From NCBI GenBank assembly GCA_963281255.1, contig OY725493.1:3999857-4063856 (forward strand): 64,000 bases of DNA. Reading direction: 5' to 3'. Origin of the DNA: Aphrocallistes beatrix (Eukaryota > Porifera > Hexactinellida > Sceptrulophora > Aphrocallistidae). Of the stretch, positions 46,590 through 58,218 are shown piece after piece (position 1 is the stretch's first letter; the number at the start of each line of letters is the position of its first letter). A model generated the notes under the pieces. The model was not told the origin of the DNA, did no database searches, and saw only the letters and a program-made list of their open reading frames with translations. Made by a program: the position numbers and the translations under genes.

Positions 46590-47010
46590 ACTCTGTAGTC
46601 TGTGAATTTAGAAGTAAAATTTGTATTATTACCTAATAGGAAGTAGCCAATTGCCTATCGAATACGATCAAATTGTAAGACCTAGTTCTTACAGTTTGCA
46701 TTAAATGGCCCAAACTGACCAAAATGCTTTACCATAGCAACGTAGGAATGTAACAACATTCCATTGAAAATTTCTAAATTATTCAAATCACCTTGTAGTA
46801 ATCTTGGTTCTACACAAAAATCACACCTTAATACCATTTAGAAATAGGGTTAAAACAGCTTAGAAAATCGCCAAAATTGTCCTTAGAATGACCTATTGCG
46901 CAATGATATGATGACTAATCGAAATTTTGACAACGGATATATGTACTTTGATGCCATGTTTATATATGCTGGTAATACATTCTTAATGCCTATCCTACAT
47001 GATTAACGAT
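46590..47010. repeat. Dispersed repeat S, copy 2
   Basis: Collinear with 42480-42795 (CACCTT..., TGACCTATTGCGCAATGAT, GCTGGTAATACATTCTTAA). It ends just before the MULE insertion at 47035. Confidence 0.55.
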
Positions 47011-47067
47011 TTTGGGCTAATCGTGTATTAATCCGGGGGCGCTGCATTAGTTAGAATTTTAAGGTTG

Positions 47068-47950
47068 TCACAAGTTAGAATTTTATCAACTGTCACAAGT
47101 TAGAATTGTTTTTAACTCGATTGTCACAAGTTAGAATCGTTTTTAGCTCGATTGTCACAAGTTAGAATCGTTTTTAGCTCGATTGTCACAAGTTAGAATT
47201 GTTTTTAACTCGATTGTCACAAGTTAGAATCGTTTTTAACTTGATTGTCACAAGTTAGAATCGTTTTTAACTTGATTGTCACAAGTTAGAATCGTTTTTA
47301 ACTCGATTGTCACAAGTTAGAATCGTTTTTAGCTCGATTGTCACAAGTTAGAATTGTTTTTAACTCGATTGTCACAAGTTAGAATCGTTTTTAGCTCGAT
47401 TGTCACAAGTTAGAATCGTTTTTAGCTCGATTGTCACAAGTTAGAATCGTTTTTAGCTCGATTGTCACAAGTTAGAATCGTTTTTAGCTCGATTGTCACA
47501 AGTTAGAATCGTTTTTAACTCGATTGTCACAAGTTAGAATCGTTTTTAACTTGATTGTCACAAGTTAGAATCGTTTTTAACTTGATTGTCACAAGTTAGA
47601 ATCGTTTTTAACTCGATTGTCACAAGTTAGAATCGTTTTTAGCTCGATTGTCACAAGTTAGAATTGTTTTTAACTCGATTGTCACAAGTTAGAATCGTTT
47701 TTAGCTCGATTGTCACAAGTTAGAATCGTTTTTAGCTCGATTGTCACAAGTTAGAATTGTTTTTAACTCGATTGTCACAAGTTAGAATCGTTTTTAGCTC
47801 GATTGTCACAAGTTAGAATCGTTTTTAACTTGATTGTCACAAGTTAGAATCGTTTTTAACTCGATTGTCACAAGTTAGAATCGTTTTTAGCTCGATTGTC
47901 ACAAGTTAGAATTGTTTTTAACTCGATTGTCACAAGTTAGAATCGTTTTG
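47068..47950. repeat. 31-bp tandem array in the MULE left TIR, 29 cores
   Basis: Units are TGTCACAAGTTAGAAT plus C/TGTTTTTA(A/G)CT(C/T)GAT, period 31 bp after the first two. Variant order shows higher-order structure: units 6-12 repeat the same pattern as units 16-22, implying a duplication of about 310 bp. The same core, inverted, makes the right TIR (48539, 48570, 48601, 48626). Confidence 0.95.
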
Positions 47951-48120
47951 TTGTTGACTGTTTGTTCGAATACTATAATTGTGGAATCCTTTCAATATAA
48001 TACGGTCATTGTTAATTCTAATGCGTCATATATAAACTGAACATACGTATGTATATGTATGCTTAGTGTATGGATTTTTATATAAATTCAATACTCCTTG
48101 TCGTTTGCAATAATAACAAA

Positions 48121-48549
48121 ATGGAATACACTTTGCAAGAATATAAACGCAGTACAGGAAAAGTTTTTACTACTACAGATGGTCACAAATATATCAAATC
48201 AAAAATCACTGGGGACTGTATCTATCTCAGGTGCGTTTTTTTTAAGTCTTTGAAATGTAAAGCAACTTGCAAACTTAATTTTGATACGAACTTAATAAAT
48301 CCAATGAGTAATCATAGCCATAGTGATACGGAGTATAACGGAGATGCTTATGAGCTTAAAAGCAAATGCAAAACGATTTCCAAATCTTCGCAAGGTAATC
48401 TCAGACAAATTTTCAATGATGTAACAAGAAATCATCCTTCTGCTTGTGACATTTCATTTACAGAATGCGAATCATCAATGTATCGTGCCAGAAGAAAACT
48501 TCAACCGATAATCCCTCAGACGGCTTCAGAAAACGATTCTAACTTGTGA
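48121..48549 (+). CDS. FLYWCH zinc-finger protein of a MULE (no catalytic domain)
   Basis: The 142-residue frame has FLYWCH-type zinc ligands: YLRCVFFKSLKCKATC near residues 34-49, then NHSHSDTE with the paired His. The segment after it (MYRARRKLQPIIPQ) resembles the linker that in animal MULE transposases joins the N-terminal FLYWCH to the catalytic domain. The frame then ends. The last six codons (NDSNL and stop, 48532-48549) are read from the first repeat unit of the right TIR. I prefer the ATG at 48121 (AAAATGG context) over the in-frame ATG at 48070. It probably binds the element's own TIRs; a repressor role like that of truncated transposases is inference. Confidence 0.8.
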   Translation: MEYTLQEYKRSTGKVFTTTDGHKYIKSKITGDCIYLRCVFFKSLKCKATCKLNFDTNLINPMSNHSHSDTEYNGDAYELKSKCKTISKSSQGNLRQIFNDVTRNHPSACDISFTECESSMYRARRKLQPIIPQTASENDSNL

Positions 48550-48728
48550 CAATCGAGTTAAAAACAATTCTAACTTGTGACAATCGAGCTAAAAACGATT
48601 CTAACTTGTGACAGTTGATAAAATTCTAACTTGTGACAACCTTAAAATTCTAACTAATGAAGGCACCCCTATTAATCCATTCGGCTATTACCGCATCCTT
48701 GGTTATTTTACTGTGAGGCATTATTAGA

Positions 48729-48990
48729 GTAGGCTATGGTCTAACCTAATGCTGAAAATAACTAACTACTAACTACTGAATATCTGCAACTAAATTCGTC
48801 TAACCTAATGCTGAAAATGACTAACTACTAATTAATGAATATATCTGCTACTAAATACGTACAACTTAATGCAGAAAATAACTAACTAGTACTAACTACT
48901 GAATATACCTGCTACTAAATTCGTATAACTTAATGCAGAAAATAACTAACTACTAACTACTGAATATACCTGCTACTAAATACGTCTAAC
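48729..48990. repeat. About 65-bp tandem repeat, four units
   Basis: Units contain TAACTAACTACTAACTACTG and CTGCTACTAAAT(A/T)CGT. A diverged single copy lies at 54206-54280. Confidence 0.85.
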
Positions 48991-49072
48991 CATAGCATTC
49001 TATATACTAAGGCAATGGCACTCACCCAAAAATTAGTACCATGGATTGGTTAAATACTTCAAAATCAATAAT
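48990..49072. repeat. 83-bp repeat inverted at 54143-54225
   Basis: CATAGCATTCTATATACTAA and GGCAATGGCACTCACC here occur as the reverse complement around 54143-54225. The TACTAACTA units lie on the outer side of both. Confidence 0.8.
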
Positions 49073-49251
49073 TTTGATATTGTAGATGATTCAATTTTCC
49101 ATCAATTTAGGCATTCACCCACCCTGACAAACTAACTATTATATCAGAACAATTGAAATGAGATATATTATTTGGTTTTTAATGCACATAATCGAATTAT
49201 TTAACACTCAATACATACAAAATATCAAAAGAATAGTTAATCAAAATATTG

Positions 49252-49695
49252 AGACTTGAGGGACAGACTTGACTTAGCTTGAGAGAGAGACTTGAATTAA
49301 CTTGAGGGACATACTACTTGACTTAGCTTGAGAGATAGACTTGACTTAGCTTGAGAGAGACTTGACTTAGCTTGAGGGACAGACTTGACTTAGCTTGAGG
49401 GACAGACTTGACTTAGTTTGAGAGAGAGATTTGACTTAGCTTGAGAGAGACTTGACTTAGCCTGAGGGACAGACTTGACTTAGCTTGAGGGACAGACTTG
49501 ACTTAGCTTGAGAGAGAGATTTGACTTAGCTTGAGAGAGACTTGACTTAGCTTGAGGGACAGACTTGACTTAGCTTGAGGGACAGACTTGACTTAGCTTG
49601 AGGGACAGACTTGACTTAGCTTGAGAGAGAGATTTGACTTAGCTTGAGAGAGACTTGACTTAGCTTGAGGGACAGATTTGACTTGACCGACTTGA
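49252..49695. repeat. Minisatellite of GACTTGACTTAGCTTGAG units
   Basis: Units of about 20-24 bp alternate between CTTGAGGGACAGACTTGACT and CTTGAGAGAGA(C/T)TTGACT. The pattern of long and short units repeats, giving a higher-order period. Confidence 0.92.
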
Positions 49696-50379
49696 GACTT
49701 GAGGCATCATAAGGGAACGATATACTTCTACAAGGTACTAAGGAACAATCGCACTCCGGACTTTCAATAGAATATAGTCACACATTCCGGACTTCTACAG
49801 TCTGTGAAATTGACTAAATAAACAAAGAATATATTAAATTAGTTCTTGAATTTAGCCAGTTTACTATTCTCTTGTTTCAATACTAGTGCATTATATATAG
49901 GTCTTAACTATATTAGAAGTGTACAATGTTCTAGTTCCATAGTAGCACATGCCAAATGAATAATATTAGTACGTGTACGGGAAGAACCAGAATAAATCTT
50001 TTAAATTTCTGCTGAGGATGCAGATACATCGTTGTCATAGGCGTAACTCCAGGGGTGGCAGGGGTGGTGGCAGGAGCAGGGGTAGCGTGCCACCCATACC
50101 TAATTGTTATGTTGACTTGGGGTGGCATGCCACATTAGTTTGATATATGTTTACAAATCTCGCCATCCCAGGTAACCGTGAAAAAAAACAAAATAGTTAG
50201 GCCTATGATCGTCGTTAAATACTATTCTTTCCTACCCAATTCACATTGAACATTTTTAAACATCATTAACTAATTTCAAGAACTCAACAGTTTAGTTCTG
50301 GTCTACACGGTTCTTATCCATGATATAAGCTAACAGTCCGGCTGAAGTTGACTAATGGAAAATCTTAAGGACCAAAATT
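49696..50379. other. No gene recognised; one possible MITE end
   Basis: CATAGGCGTAACTCCAGGGG near 50036 resembles hAT MITE ends, but no mirrored end or duplication was found. The rest is unique. Confidence 0.3.
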
Positions 50380-50438
50380 ACATTTCGCCTTTCCAACCTG
50401 ACAACCAGCAGGCTTGTCAGGTTGGAAAGGCGAAATGT
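50380..50438. other. Perfect 24-bp hairpin
   Basis: CATTTCGCCTTTCCAACCTG and CAGGTTGGAAAGGCGAAATG pair without mismatch; with their neighbours the stem is 24 bp around an 11-nt loop. No TA or longer target duplication is visible. Its origin is unknown. Confidence 0.75.
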
Positions 50439-50644
50439 CCCGATGTTAATTTGGAGCACGTTTAGTTAAATTGCACATATCCGAATTAAAAAAAGGTACT
50501 TATGCCCAAGTTTTTGTAGTGACGAGGATTGCATTTACTAAATTTGGAAAAGGCAACACTTTGTCTTTTAAATTCAGTGAATTGTTTCTACCCAACTTGA
50601 TTATGTATATGCATGATTCTAGAATAATTAACTACATTACTTAA

Positions 50645-53600
50645 GGATACCGCCCGTGAAATATCCATAGGTTTGGCTTACAGCATATATCAAGAATAGA
50701 GATATATAAGATGTTAAGGTTGGCCTTTCCTATAATAGCTAACTTTTGACTTTTTCAACCGATTCATTTAATTTTTTCAGTGCAGATTTGAATCGCAGAG
50801 TTATCTGCAAAACTGCATTAATGAAAAAATTTTTTTGTCATTTTACAAGTAATAAATCGGAAACAATATGCTTACAATCCATTAGAAACTTTTCAAATTC
50901 ATTCAGAAATCGATGATCTAACTAATGAACAGACAGATTTTTGAAATTTTGAAAATTGTTAAAAATTCACACCAAAACACCCGAGGAATTTTATTTTTAG
51001 TAATTTTGACACTATTTTTTTCTTAATTCTCTTTTTATTTGTATTATCAAATTTCTGTCTATTCATTATGTTCTACTCTTCGAGATCTATCAGAAACGGT
51101 TAAGTTTTCGTCCCTATGTTGAATTTACATAAAGTTATCACCTTTATAATTGCTGAAAAAAAAGTCTCAGAAAATAGGATTTAGAAAATATTTATATATG
51201 TCACTCAATTTCCATTAGTTTTAACTGTTTTGGAATATTAAATAACATGCAAATAGTATCCTTATTCGACAACTTATAGCACTACTTAACTTCAAAATAT
51301 GGCATATCAAATTTTCTCCATCAAAAGTGGGAAAAAATGGTCATTGCTGACTGGCCACCCAAAAATAACCACATTCGATAGTGTCCACCGGAATTCGAGA
51401 TCAATAACTTCTTCGAACCATGTCCGATCATCATTTTAATACTAAATTCGTGCTCAGCACTAAATTTCCAGCAATTTGATATATATGTTGATCATATTTG
51501 GAGAAGTTTTTGGATGTCCGTGCATAGCAACGGCCAGAAAATTTTTCACATTCCTGGCCGTTGTTAGGAACCCGCAGCCAAATAATTTCTCCAAATATGT
51601 CCAATATATATATCAAAATTGCTGGAAATTTAGTGCTGAGCACGAATTTAGGATTAAAATGATGATCTGACAAGGTTCAAAGAAGTTATGGATATGAGAC
51701 AAAATGTGTCCTTTTTTAGGTGACACCATGTGGTACAAGTGGCTCTAAGTGGCGAAATATTAGCATTGAAATTCTAAAAATCAAAATTATTGTTTAGAAC
51801 CCCTTTAGTTATCCTAAAATGGTTAAAAAGGACTTTTGGCAAATTTTTGATAAAAAACAAAATGCCCATAGGAAAGGCCAACCTTAAGCGTGGGCAGGTA
51901 GTGCAATTAAAAAATATTGAGACATGCTAAACAGTTTTTGGTTCGCATTTCTAGTTTTTGAGTTACAGCGTCTCAAAGTCGTTTTTTTCCCGTTTTTCTC
52001 TAGCACATCTTAATGGTAAGCCCTCCTCCACTCTGTGATTTTTTTGAAACACATGTTTGGATCAAATGCTCGAAAATTTATTCATATATAGTCTATAAAA
52101 TTTGCAATCGCATTGAACCAAAAGAAAGTTAAAATAACCAAAATTGTCAATTTTATAGGGGTTTGAATAAAATTTGCCAAAAAACGGCGAAAAAAGCCCG
52201 ATTTCCTTTGGAAATCACCAATAAAATCACAAATTTATAAGATATCGAAAATCGAGTGGTCCTACGCTCATCGCCTAATGATATGGAACAACTCCTGAAA
52301 TTTTCAAACCTCTATCTCAAAGCAATTTTGAGTTAAAATTTTTGAAAGACGGTCAATTTTGGAATTTTAAAGTCCCGAGATATAGGGATTTGAAGTTTTG
52401 ATGTTAAGAACGATGTAAAATGAGCTATTAACGATAAATAGAAGCATCCATGGGCATTTAATCGCATCTATACTAATGAATTAGATGTATTCCAACTGAT
52501 TTTGGTGAAAATAGCAAAATTATACTGAAAATTCACAAATTACCTTGAGGCCTCTAACCCCGAATATTTTGAACCAATTAGGGAATATAATTCATATTCC
52601 TAGCACTACAAAGTATAATTCATCGGCTTAGAATTAATTAAGAGCTTCTAAAATAATATTAGGAAGTTAGAGCGAGAGTCTACGACTTTTAGTTTTCAAG
52701 TTAGGATTTTCGAAAAATGCTACGTCATCACGTGATAAAAATTTAAAACTTAGCTTTCCATTCCATGTAGTATACTTATTATTTAAGAATCAGATATATA
52801 CCGCCTTGAAAAGTATATTAGGAATTGAGAGCTAAGAATTTGAGTGTATATTTCCCGAAATATGGAGGAATCTGTTTTTGGACCATAAATGGGGGGCTTT
52901 GACCGAATTTTGGAGATAAATGCTTTGAACTTCCAAAATAATCATGTTGAGTGCTTCAAAATTTCAGTATACATTGCTAGTGACTATTGCATTGTTTTTT
53001 GAGTATAATAGCAACTTTTGGGAACTTATTTCATGACAAGATTCGCCATTTTCTAATATATTCAAAGTTCTCCATAGAATTTGTATTACAATAAAATCGA
53101 TGATAAGTCAAGAAATATTTACTTTTTGACAAAGAGATGTTTGAGGAACCTATATATTATCATATATATCCTTTCATTTAAGATTATAATAGATTATATA
53201 TCTTCAATAGTTTTTAAGCATTGACATCGAGCACTTTGGGGGCCATAGAGTGGTTTGATGTCCGAACTTTACCTACAATATACTATAACTTACGAATTAA
53301 TGGTCGGATCTGAACAAATTTTTTTTAAAACTGTTCAGAATTCATTTCTATACACAATAGCTAACATCACAACGGCCATTTTCCGAGCATTTAGAAATGA
53401 AGTCCCTCATAAAGATATTTTTGATTGGATTTTAAGTGCCTCTTTTTCTAAATTCATCTGTTTTATAATATTTAAAGGGGCCAAAACCATTTTGAGGTTC
53501 ATATAATTCAAAAAATATCAGATAAGTTAGAAAATAATTGATGAATGAGCCGCAAAACCACGAATAACTTTTTAGTACGACTGAGCTTTAGGTGCTCATT

Positions 53601-53734
53601 TCTAGAATATCAAAATTATTACCGTCCAACAAGTACGATTTGATGGTAGACTACTCAATAATCCGATGGAATTAGCAATAAAAAATTTCACCATTTTTTT
53701 TTATGTCAGGCGATGTTTTTCGAGGGCGGTATCC
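50645..53734 (-). mobile_element. Family A TTAA-target element with nested family B
   Basis: TIRs GGATACCGCCC and GGGCGGTATCC are flanked by TTAA at 50641-50644 and 53735-53738. Net length without the B element is about 1.91 kb, matching the copy at 4132-6055. Confidence 0.9.
50718..51893. mobile_element. Family B TTAA-target element, complete
   Basis: Perfect inverted ends GGTTGGCCTTTCC/GGAAAGGCCAACC, TTAA at 50714-50717 and 51894-51897. The unoccupied site is the single TTAA at 5983-5986 of the other A copy, so the four bases are a true target duplication. 1176 bp, non-coding, with the CAACGGCCAG central palindrome. Confidence 0.93.
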
Positions 53735-53738
53735 TTAA

Positions 53739-54142
53739 GAAATCACTCACCCGGGATCTTTTTGTTCTGGTAGTATTCACACGTCTTGGAATGGCTCAAT
53801 ACCATTTTCACGAAGAGCACCATTTTTGGGAAATTGAAAAACTTCATGTAGTGTTCTACTCCTCTGTAATTGGAAGTCGAGTCAGGCGCAAGACAAGACA
53901 TCTCGTCCAAATAATGTTTTATGCAATTAGTGTTATCAAGTGAGGTATTATAAATGAATAATAGAAATAATATGCAGCAAAATAATACGTTATTGCAATA
54001 CACTAGTGTTGTATGTGAAGTAAATATAAATATTGTGGTTACATAATATTTTCAAAATGAATATTTAAACAACCATGAACTCACAATATGAGATAATTAT
54101 ATAGTTGATAATAACAGTTATTTAATTAGCGGTTTTAGGATT
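53739..54142. other. No recognised feature
   Basis: Frames of 76-86 codons lie on both strands but match nothing I know. Confidence 0.3.
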
Positions 54143-54225
54143 GAAGTATTTAACCAATCCATGGTATCAATTTTTTGGTGAGTGCCATTGCCTTAGTATA
54201 TAGAATGCTATGGTCTAACCTAATG
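54143..54225. repeat. Inverted partner of 48990-49072
   Basis: Reverse complement of the left copy with few changes; one TACTA-type tandem unit follows it outward. Confidence 0.8.
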
Positions 54226-55469
54226 GTGAAATTGACCAACTACTACCCTGAATATATCTAACTACTGAATACGTCAATTATTGATAAGATAGATTATCAT
54301 ACTTAAGGTTTTATTGGACCTAATTAAGGGTTGATTCTCTTTGCATATCTTCGGACGTCTAATTCCATCGTACATATACCACTCTTCACCGATTAGTAGA
54401 TAGCTAAAAAAGTGACCTTCACCAATGGACGATTCGTCCCCACTTGAGCAAAATGTATTTGAGCGAAACCCGTTTGAGCGAACTCATTTGAGCGAAGTCG
54501 TAGATGAGCGACTACTTCTTTTAGCGTACCCACAAAACAGCGAAAGCCAATATGGAGTGGAATTATGAATGTGATCAAGATTAACAATAGAAGTGTGTTA
54601 ACTAAGCAAATCCAATACTATTCACATATATACATTGAGAAAACAAGTTAATTCATCAATCAAGCACTACATTTTCTTACATATGGCATCACGTTATACA
54701 ACCTCGAAAAATCATCCAGCATTAAGTTTTGAAGGTTATTAATATAGATTTGACATACTTAATGCGAGCAATACGAAAAAGCGACGACGATGTCGTACCC
54801 GAGATTGCAATGGAAGTTTAGATACAAATAACAATCAAGATAATGCAGACAACGTCGAGCTTTCTACTAGTCATAAATAGCATTGCATTCCGGATCCAGA
54901 GAGGAGGTTAGTTGAAGAAGTTATTTCAGATCTTAAGGTAAAAGTGCACACTCAAGTAACTCCTATCACTGTATTATATAATGAATCTTCTGCGTTGTTT
55001 TCACAAAATCATAATGCTACATCAAGATTTCCTTTGTTCAATCAAATTGACTCTTCCTTGTATCGGGAAAGGCTTAGCCATTTTCCTCCACTTCCAATGT
55101 CGCGAGATGAACTAAGTATACCAAGTCAACTAAAAAAAACTTTTGCAGGCTGTGATTTTCATGTTTTCTTCCACCAATAATGATATAGTAATTTTTAGTA
55201 CAGAAGAAAATATTCGTAGGCTCTCTACCAAGTCTCATTGGTGTGTTGATGGTACATTTAAGAGTGTACCTAACATATATACACAGATTTTCACTATTTC
55301 ATGGCTTCGAGGGTGACAAACTCATTCCTTTGGTTTATTGTCCATTCATTACCTTCTAAAACACGAGCAATATATTCTCAGGTTTTTCGGTCCCTTAAAG
55401 ACAAAGCTAACACACTATCTGTAATTTTGATGCCTACATTATTTACCTGTGACTTTGAAAGTGGCTTAA

Positions 55470-56845
55470 GGTTGGCCTGTCCTATGGGCATTTTGTTTTC
55501 TATCAAAAATTTGCTAAAAGTCCTTTTTAACCATTTTAGGATCACTAAAGGGGTTCTAACATTAATTTTGATTTTTAGAATTTCAATGCTAATATTTCGC
55601 CACTTAGAGCCACTTGTACCACTGGTGTCGCCTAAAAAAGGACACAATTTTGAAACGGAAAGTCTCTTATCCATAACTTCTTTGAACCATGTCAGATCAT
55701 CATTTTAATGCTAAATTCGTGTTCAGCACTAAATTTCCAACAATTTGATGTATATATTGGACATATTTGGAGAAATTCTTTGGCTGCGGGTTCCTAGCAA
55801 CGGCCAGGAATGTGAAAAAAATCCTGGCCGTTGCTATGCACGGACATCCGAAAAATTCTCCAAATATGGTCAATATATACAGTCGACTCCGCTTAATAGG
55901 GCCACATCGGTCAGAGGACATTTTGCCTCGATTAAGCGGAGGACCCTATTAACCGAAAATATTTTGTATTAGCTTCTATGTGTGAGAGCTATTCCGGTCC
56001 TGCCAAAAGTGGCCCGATTAAGCGGCTGACCCGATTAAACAGTGGCCCTATTAAGCGGAGTCGACTGTATATCAAATTGCTGGAAATTTAATGCTGAGTA
56101 CGAATTTATCATTAAAATGATGATCTGACATGGTTCAAAGAAGTCATTGATCTGGGATTCCGGCGGACACTATCGAATGTGGTTATTTTTGGGTGGCCAG
56201 TCAGCAATGACCAGTTTTCCCACTTTTGATGGAGAAAAATTTTGATATACCATATTTTGAAGTTAAGTATTGCTTTAAGTTGTCGAATAAGGATATTTGC
56301 ATGTTATTTAATATTCCAACGCAGTTAAAACTAATGGGAATTAAGGTACATATATGATTTTTTTCTAAAACCTATTTTCTGAGACTTTTTTTCAGCAATT
56401 ATAAAGGTGATAACTTTTTGTAAATTCAACATAGGGGGAAAACTCAACGGTTTCTGATAGATCTCAAAGAGTAGAACATAATGAACAGACATAATTTTGA
56501 TATTAGGAATAAAAAGAGAATTATAAAAAAAATAGTGTCAAAATTACTAAAAATATAATTCCTCGGGTGTTTTGGTGTGAATTTTTAACAATTTTCAAAA
56601 TTTCAAAAATCTGTCTGTTCATTAGTTAGATCATCGATTTCTGAATGAATTTGAAGTTTCTAAAAGATTGTAGGAATATTGTGTCCGATTTCTTCCTTGT
56701 AAAATGACCAAATTTTTTTATCTGTTGAATTATTTCAATTATTAATGCAGTTTTGCAGATAACTATGCGATTCAAATCTGCACTGAAAAAATAAAATGAT
56801 TCGGTCGATAAAGTCAAAAGTTAGCTATTATAGGAAAGCCCAACC
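55470..56845. mobile_element. Family B TTAA element inside the MULE transposase
   Basis: TTAA at 55466-55469 and 56846-56849; ends GGTTGGCCTGTCC and GGAAAGCCCAACC. The orientation is opposite to 50718-51893. A 188-bp Tigger-like MITE lies in its central palindrome. Confidence 0.9.
55880..56067. mobile_element. Tigger-like MITE, 188 bp, third-level nest
   Basis: CAGTCGACTCCGCTTAAT and complement, TA on both sides. Same size as 20063-20250, reversed. Confidence 0.92.
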
Positions 56846-57512
56846 TTAATATCAAGTGTCAGGACAGAGTTCTCCATTACTAAAATTCGCGGATGTTACT
56901 TTCATTTTGCCAGGCAATATATAGGCGTGTACAACTATTAGGATTATCAACGATATATATACAAGTACATCACGAAGGTCATATAATGTATATTCGAAAA
57001 CTTCTTGCGATTGCATTTATTCCGATTGATCTCATCCATTAAACCTTCGGTGACTTAAAACAGCATTGTCCACCTGAACTGCAAAGCCTTTTTGAATACT
57101 TTGAGAACTACTGGATTAACACTGTTGATCACCATCTTTGGAATACTATGCATGGAATTCAAAGAAGGACGAATAACAATCTTGAAGGTTCGCACTTGCG
57201 CCTAAATCGCGCTATTGGGAAAACACATGCTAACATCTACGAATTCATCTCAAAATTGATCAGAGAGCAAGGGGCAACGGAAACTCTACTATTCCAAATT
57301 GAAGCTGGCAATATCAAATGTCATTCAAATAGCACAAAGTATGAGCAAATCAATGAAAGAATTGACATTATTACAAGTGAATATTATGGGGAATAAGAAT
57401 GTGGACGAGTTTCTACTCGGAATAGCGCATAATTTGGCTCAACCTACAGGTATTTCACTTTAATATATGTAGTACTCAACGCACTACTAGATATAATAAA
57501 ATTTTCCTTATA

Positions 57513-57631
57513 CATTGCATTTCTATATTCTCTGTTTACATTAAATTAATTATTTTCCTCATACATTATACATTGCATTTCTATATTCTCTGTTTTACAT
57601 TAAAACAATTATTTCCTCATACATTATTATA
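57513..57631. repeat. 58-bp tandem repeat interrupted by a MITE
   Basis: Two units of CATTGCATTTCTATATTCTC plus a TTAATTATTTTCCTCATACA tail; a third unit resumes at 58221 after the mariner-like MITE. Confidence 0.85.
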
Positions 57632-58218
57632 CAGGGTATCTCAAAATTTCTGTAACAACCAATTTTACTTTGTTAATTTAACTAAGATCAATTTATTGTA
57701 TTCTAAATTAACCTCCATAAATGAAATCTAGCACCCTTCTACCATAGAAATGAGCTCAACTCATTACGCAAAAAACATTTCTTAAATTTTAAATAATTAC
57801 TTACCAATTACTCCAAAATTTGGAGCTCAAAAGTGCTAAGTTTGAAGATCACTATTTTCTAATGAAATATTACATCAATCACATCTATATTCTGTAATTG
57901 ATTCATTATACTAAAATAATATTATTACTTTTGATTTATGTAGCAGTAATCTTCAATAAGAATGAGTTGTTTTAAAGTATAGCAATAAAATGTACCTGGA
58001 ATGTGAGATTTTTTATTGTATTAAAAAATATTCTTTACGTGACAATGAAATATATGATCCATTATTGCAAATAAATTGAGAAATACAGGCCATTGGAATG
58101 CAAAATAATTAAGATAATCCTCTCTATTTTTGATTAAAATGAGGTATCGAATGTTCGATATATTTATCTATGTATAATACATTAGCAAAATTCGTTACAG
58201 AACTTTTGAGACACCCTG
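57632..58218. mobile_element. Mariner-like MITE, copy 2
   Basis: CAGGGTATCTCAAAATTTCT left and complement of CAGGGTGTCTCAAAAGTTCT right, TA flanks 57630-57631 and 58219-58220. Reverse-oriented relative of 32974-33563, similar over the full length. Confidence 0.9.

Larger units (their letters stand above)
47035..48669. mobile_element. Compact MULE carrying only a FLYWCH protein, satellite-expanded TIR
   Basis: It is flanked by the exact 9-bp repeat TATTAATCC (47026-47034, 48670-48678), the usual Mutator-like target size. The tips GGGGGCGCTGCATTAG and the complement of GGGGTGCCTTCATTAG lead into matching TIRs (TTAGAATTTTAAGGTTGTCA on both sides). Both TIRs are built from the core TGTCACAAGTTAG: 29 copies on the left, 4 on the right. 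The only gene is the FLYWCH-domain frame at 48121-48549. No DDE transposase domain is present, so movement would need a transposase supplied elsewhere. Confidence 0.9.
54686..57396 (+). pseudogene. MULE transposase pseudogene
   Basis: The parts appear in family order. A FLYWCH-like N-terminus reads RRRCRTRDCNGSLDT, then SHK, a TAG stop and HCIPDPERRL. A linker ends LSIPSQLKKTFAG. After a frameshift the RNase-H-like core reads HWCVDGTFKSVPN (first Asp) and PTLFTCDFESGL (second Asp). The B element interrupts exactly here; beyond it the frame resumes ISSVRTEFSITKIRGCYFHF, with the C-x2-H motif typical of MULEs. The C-terminal part has NNNLEGSHLRLNRA (the Glu) up to the stop at 57396. Several stops and shifts make it non-functional. 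Confidence 0.88.

Noticed and set aside
47068-47950. Regular 31-bp repeats that could be mistaken for a CRISPR array.
   Set aside because: There are no unique spacers, the context is an animal genome, and the repeats are part of a MULE terminal repeat.
50036-50150. Possible hAT MITE starting CATAGGCGTAACTCCAGGGG.
   Set aside because: No mirrored end or 8-bp duplication could be found.
55378-55674. A 98-codon reverse frame.
   Set aside because: It is antisense to the MULE transposase relic and runs into the family B insertion.
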